Source: Verrucomicrobia bacterium UBA4286 | Lineage (GTDB): Bacteria; Verrucomicrobiota; Kiritimatiellia; RFP12; UBA1067 | DNA: 44,796 bases | Reading direction: 5' to 3' | Assembly (NCBI GenBank): GCA_002395905.1 | Contig: DGVK01000062.1 | Coordinates: 1-44,796, forward strand | Part shown: one piece after another, positions 43,701-44,796 of the stretch | How positions within the stretch are numbered: position 1 is the first letter of the stretch | Layout: the number at the start of each line of letters is the position of its first letter | Made by a program: the position numbers and the translations under genes | Notes under the pieces: generated by a model | Databases searched by the model: none | Seen by the model: only the letters and a program-made list of their open reading frames with translations | What the model was told of the DNA's origin: nothing

Positions 43701-44796
43701 AGACGGAAGGCACCCTTGAGCGCGAGCTTTCCCTCGTCCAGCGGCTCAACCGGCTCGACGAAGAAACCGGGCGCACGGTCTCCGTGACGGTCACGAACAC
43801 GCTCGTGGTCACGGCGGCTTCCGGCGAGACCGCGGCGGACGGCGACTGGCTCAAGTCCGGCGGAACGGCGACGCTCGTCATGAATGTTCCGGACACGAAC
43901 AACAAGGGCTATCAGGAGGAGATACGCTACACCGGCGCGATCTACCGCCAGAACGCGAAGATACAGGACTACCTTACGGCCGTCACCAACTTCACCGGCT
44001 ACTACACCGTCGCGCTCGCCGCTACGGGCGTTGACGCGCTGGAGGCACCCGCCGGGAACGGCTACATAACGCTCACCATCGACAACAAGGGCATGGTCAG
44101 GGCGGCGGGAATGCTCGCCGACGGGACTACGCGACCGTCGCTCTCCGTCGCGGCCTGCGCGATAATGGAAGATGAATCGTCCGCGAACGGCTACTCGATG
44201 TATGTGCCGCTCTTCTTCGCGAAATCGCCTGCTGTGTTCGGCGGCGAACTCAGGCTCTACGCCGGTGAATCGGGCGCGATCGTCGTCGATTCGTCCCGGC
44301 CGCTCGTCTGGAACAACGACAACGCCAGGCTCACCTACTACGGCGAAGAGGGCTACCGCCTTTCGCTCGACCCCGCAGGCGGCTGGTACGACAAGGTCGT
44401 CAACCTCCAGGCCTACTATCTCACGCGTGCGTTCGAGGTCGCCGCGCCCGACGCGTCGGAGTTCTTCTCCGAGGCGCTTACGGCCAACTCCGCGACGAAA
44501 GACTACCATTTCGTGGATGCGGTCCAGCCGGACGGCACGGCGGTCGATCTCGCGGGCGACGCGTTCTCGACGGCGAGGAAGACGCTCGTAAGAAGCGGCA
44601 CGCTATACGACCTCGCGGCGAGCTCCAACCCGTGCAACGTGCAGGTAAAGCTGGCGCGCGCGACGGGCCTCGTCACCGGCACGTTCTCGCTCTGGAGCGA
44701 GAACGAGGACGGCTCGAAGCAGAAGGAGATCACCGGGCTCAAGCACTTCGGCGTCCTGGTGATGAACCGTGACGAGGCCGCCCCGCTCGACGGCGA
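40784..44796 (+). CDS. giant exported surface protein with a Calx-beta domain, partial at window end
   Basis: The first 1337 codons of a protein that continues past the window. A signal peptide (VVLGLVAALAPALFAASPSA) is followed by several beta-sandwich domains with pre-peptidase-like features (GMYYFRARL, GYYQIVVDGSG, GNYYIGVCQN, AYYIRISVEGG), then a Calx-beta domain (about 762-860; VITVNRTARDG, AGTAKPGEDYIAQNG, FTVQLKAFEDD). The region from about 1088 (GNGYITLTIDNKG, AAGMLADGT) matches the C-terminal domain of the preceding protein. AGAGGGGGGA precedes the ATG at 40784, 25 bp after the previous stop, so the two are cotranscribed. No catalytic motif is visible. Confidence 0.8.
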   Translation, partial: MSIKHVVLGLVAALAPALFAASPSAGSCESSAVTAKVSQTVRLVREWNPDSDKYEDSGVYYFKAVLRRSNAYTIWTDSFGTNEVELATHAADPVKDDDFGPSADFNDVDEGDSAIRMVMYVDDWYIDKEDPSESDPSSWTYYFVLTGAVGTEVTLHFSTGVLIPAGREDSPLLITPSGNAATVSRNLEIGGMYYFRARLTGGRLYAFGTVGGSEDESLILNFYPEDNSNTVSNTVTVYDDVSYAGDDYNSGHFIVPSATGYYQIVVDGSGENERAAFGLVHQLIPSRAIGSHDVSGLEVGSPVEFNAGYKSNTIKHRAYDEIIDECLFKVVAAKNDRFAVYTAGAQTNLLMRVYDRNGKILAENTSDGYGMDVRCAFEATAAGNYYIGVCQNIDDEFTTAPAYTAATLHLANASAVEGSPDEWDPADDSPDTATGLAAVPGTAADDPSKVDVEGHGWHALGMTDWADTFVIAARRGVTYRFSTTVEDESAVRNRLSAEVFTLSGKTERTFSAVSGDINPGAAVPLTFTAAANAAYYIRISVEGGSGLDYPNYKVHSMAYTTSGAQLGILTVNTPGAPSATWSLGSESVKYPSGSSVLVSGTQTVKLSTVSGYKAAVSSTTVTVNPGAKPTVVEVKYSDTFDPRDDAPSGRTGRVSHSATALTFKNVETEYARRTLWDDDPEDNFAITGADGYYYDISLKNVEGDDVTFSITNAENGVVAENVKAVSQLTMPKTKSKYFLAVKNGDKATAYGGYSLFGKFANVGAIKFARTAVSARENAASVVITVNRTARDGVVRVKYGTVAGTAKPGEDYIAQNGVLEWANGDNKAKTITVKLIPDLVPFYEGNKTFTVQLKAFEDDEREASEYPASIVGGDTCTVTLTETSRATDTVESAYAKVAPRLATVRTETVPLETGTFYGVLSEDGSALTNGLPQLASVTLTASVPTSTRPSRLSAKVALAGKTYTFTAEGWNDGETEGTLERELSLVQRLNRLDEETGRTVSVTVTNTLVVTAASGETAADGDWLKSGGTATLVMNVPDTNNKGYQEEIRYTGAIYRQNAKIQDYLTAVTNFTGYYTVALAATGVDALEAPAGNGYITLTIDNKGMVRAAGMLADGTTRPSLSVAACAIMEDESSANGYSMYVPLFFAKSPAVFGGELRLYAGESGAIVVDSSRPLVWNNDNARLTYYGEEGYRLSLDPAGGWYDKVVNLQAYYLTRAFEVAAPDASEFFSEALTANSATKDYHFVDAVQPDGTAVDLAGDAFSTARKTLVRSGTLYDLAASSNPCNVQVKLARATGLVTGTFSLWSENEDGSKQKEITGLKHFGVLVMNRDEAAPLDG

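Noticed and set aside
42536..44509. 657-codon minus-strand open frame inside the last gene
   Set aside because: Shadow of the plus-strand surface protein; Arg/Gly/Val-rich, no start signal, no recognisable domain.

Overview
The window is a high-GC bacterial chromosome segment that appears to span the replication-origin neighbourhood. The gene content (dnaA, dnaN, mnmG, an UPF0237/UPF0210 pair, a regulatory cassette usually found beside [FeFe]-hydrogenases, very large exported proteins with CotH, lamin-tail, Calx-beta and metzincin-like domains, and a DUF3127 protein) best fits an anaerobic member of the Kiritimatiellota/Verrucomicrobiota. That assignment is an inference; no rRNA gene is present, and I saw no tRNA gene by eye.

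Layout. 1-1.4 kb: ArsR-type regulator and an ArsP-like permease (minus strand). 1.4-1.9 kb: a decayed insertion sequence with perfect 19-bp inverted ends and a transposase remnant. 1.9-3.2 kb: an exported metallo-beta-lactamase-fold protein (plus). 3.2-11.7 kb: a long minus-strand gene string of DRTGG protein, CBS-ATPase, sugar-phosphate epimerase, RhaB-like kinase, YrbG-like antiporter, Cmk, DppC-like permease and an N-domain-less ClpB. 11.8-12.9 kb: divergent PHP phosphoesterase and a second DRTGG protein. 12.9-14.2 kb: PrmC and a DUF3127 OB-fold protein. 14.3-24.0 kb: one 3254-residue exported protein with two metzincin domains, a lamin-tail domain and a CotH kinase-like domain. 24.1-28.3 kb: UPF0210, UPF0237, an XRE/zinc-ribbon regulator, a coiled-coil protein and an RlmL-like methyltransferase. 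28.4-31.1 kb: dnaN and dnaA. 31.1-31.6 kb: probable oriC. 31.6-33.7 kb: mnmG carrying five parS sites inside its reading frame. 33.7-34.4 kb: a repeat- and hairpin-rich spacer followed by a structured leader. 34.4-44.8 kb: exported proteins (a Cys-rich small protein, a SurA-like lipoprotein and two giant surface proteins, the last cut by the window edge).

From 14 kb to the dnaA-mnmG gap every gene is on the minus strand. Everything to the right is on the plus strand, as expected for genes co-oriented with forks leaving an origin near 31.2-31.6 kb. The most notable features are (i) a tandem 66-bp, in-frame array of perfect parS palindromes that makes a 22-residue protein repeat in MnmG; (ii) an iteron-like cluster of a variant DnaA box, TTATCAACA, about 5 kb from dnaA, with a DnaA whose DNA-contact signature is also variant; (iii) a recurrent extended -10 promoter, TATGGTATAAT, often placed so that the transcript would be leaderless; and (iv) a leader RNA with mutually exclusive hairpins in front of a Cys-rich exported protein and its possible folding helpers.
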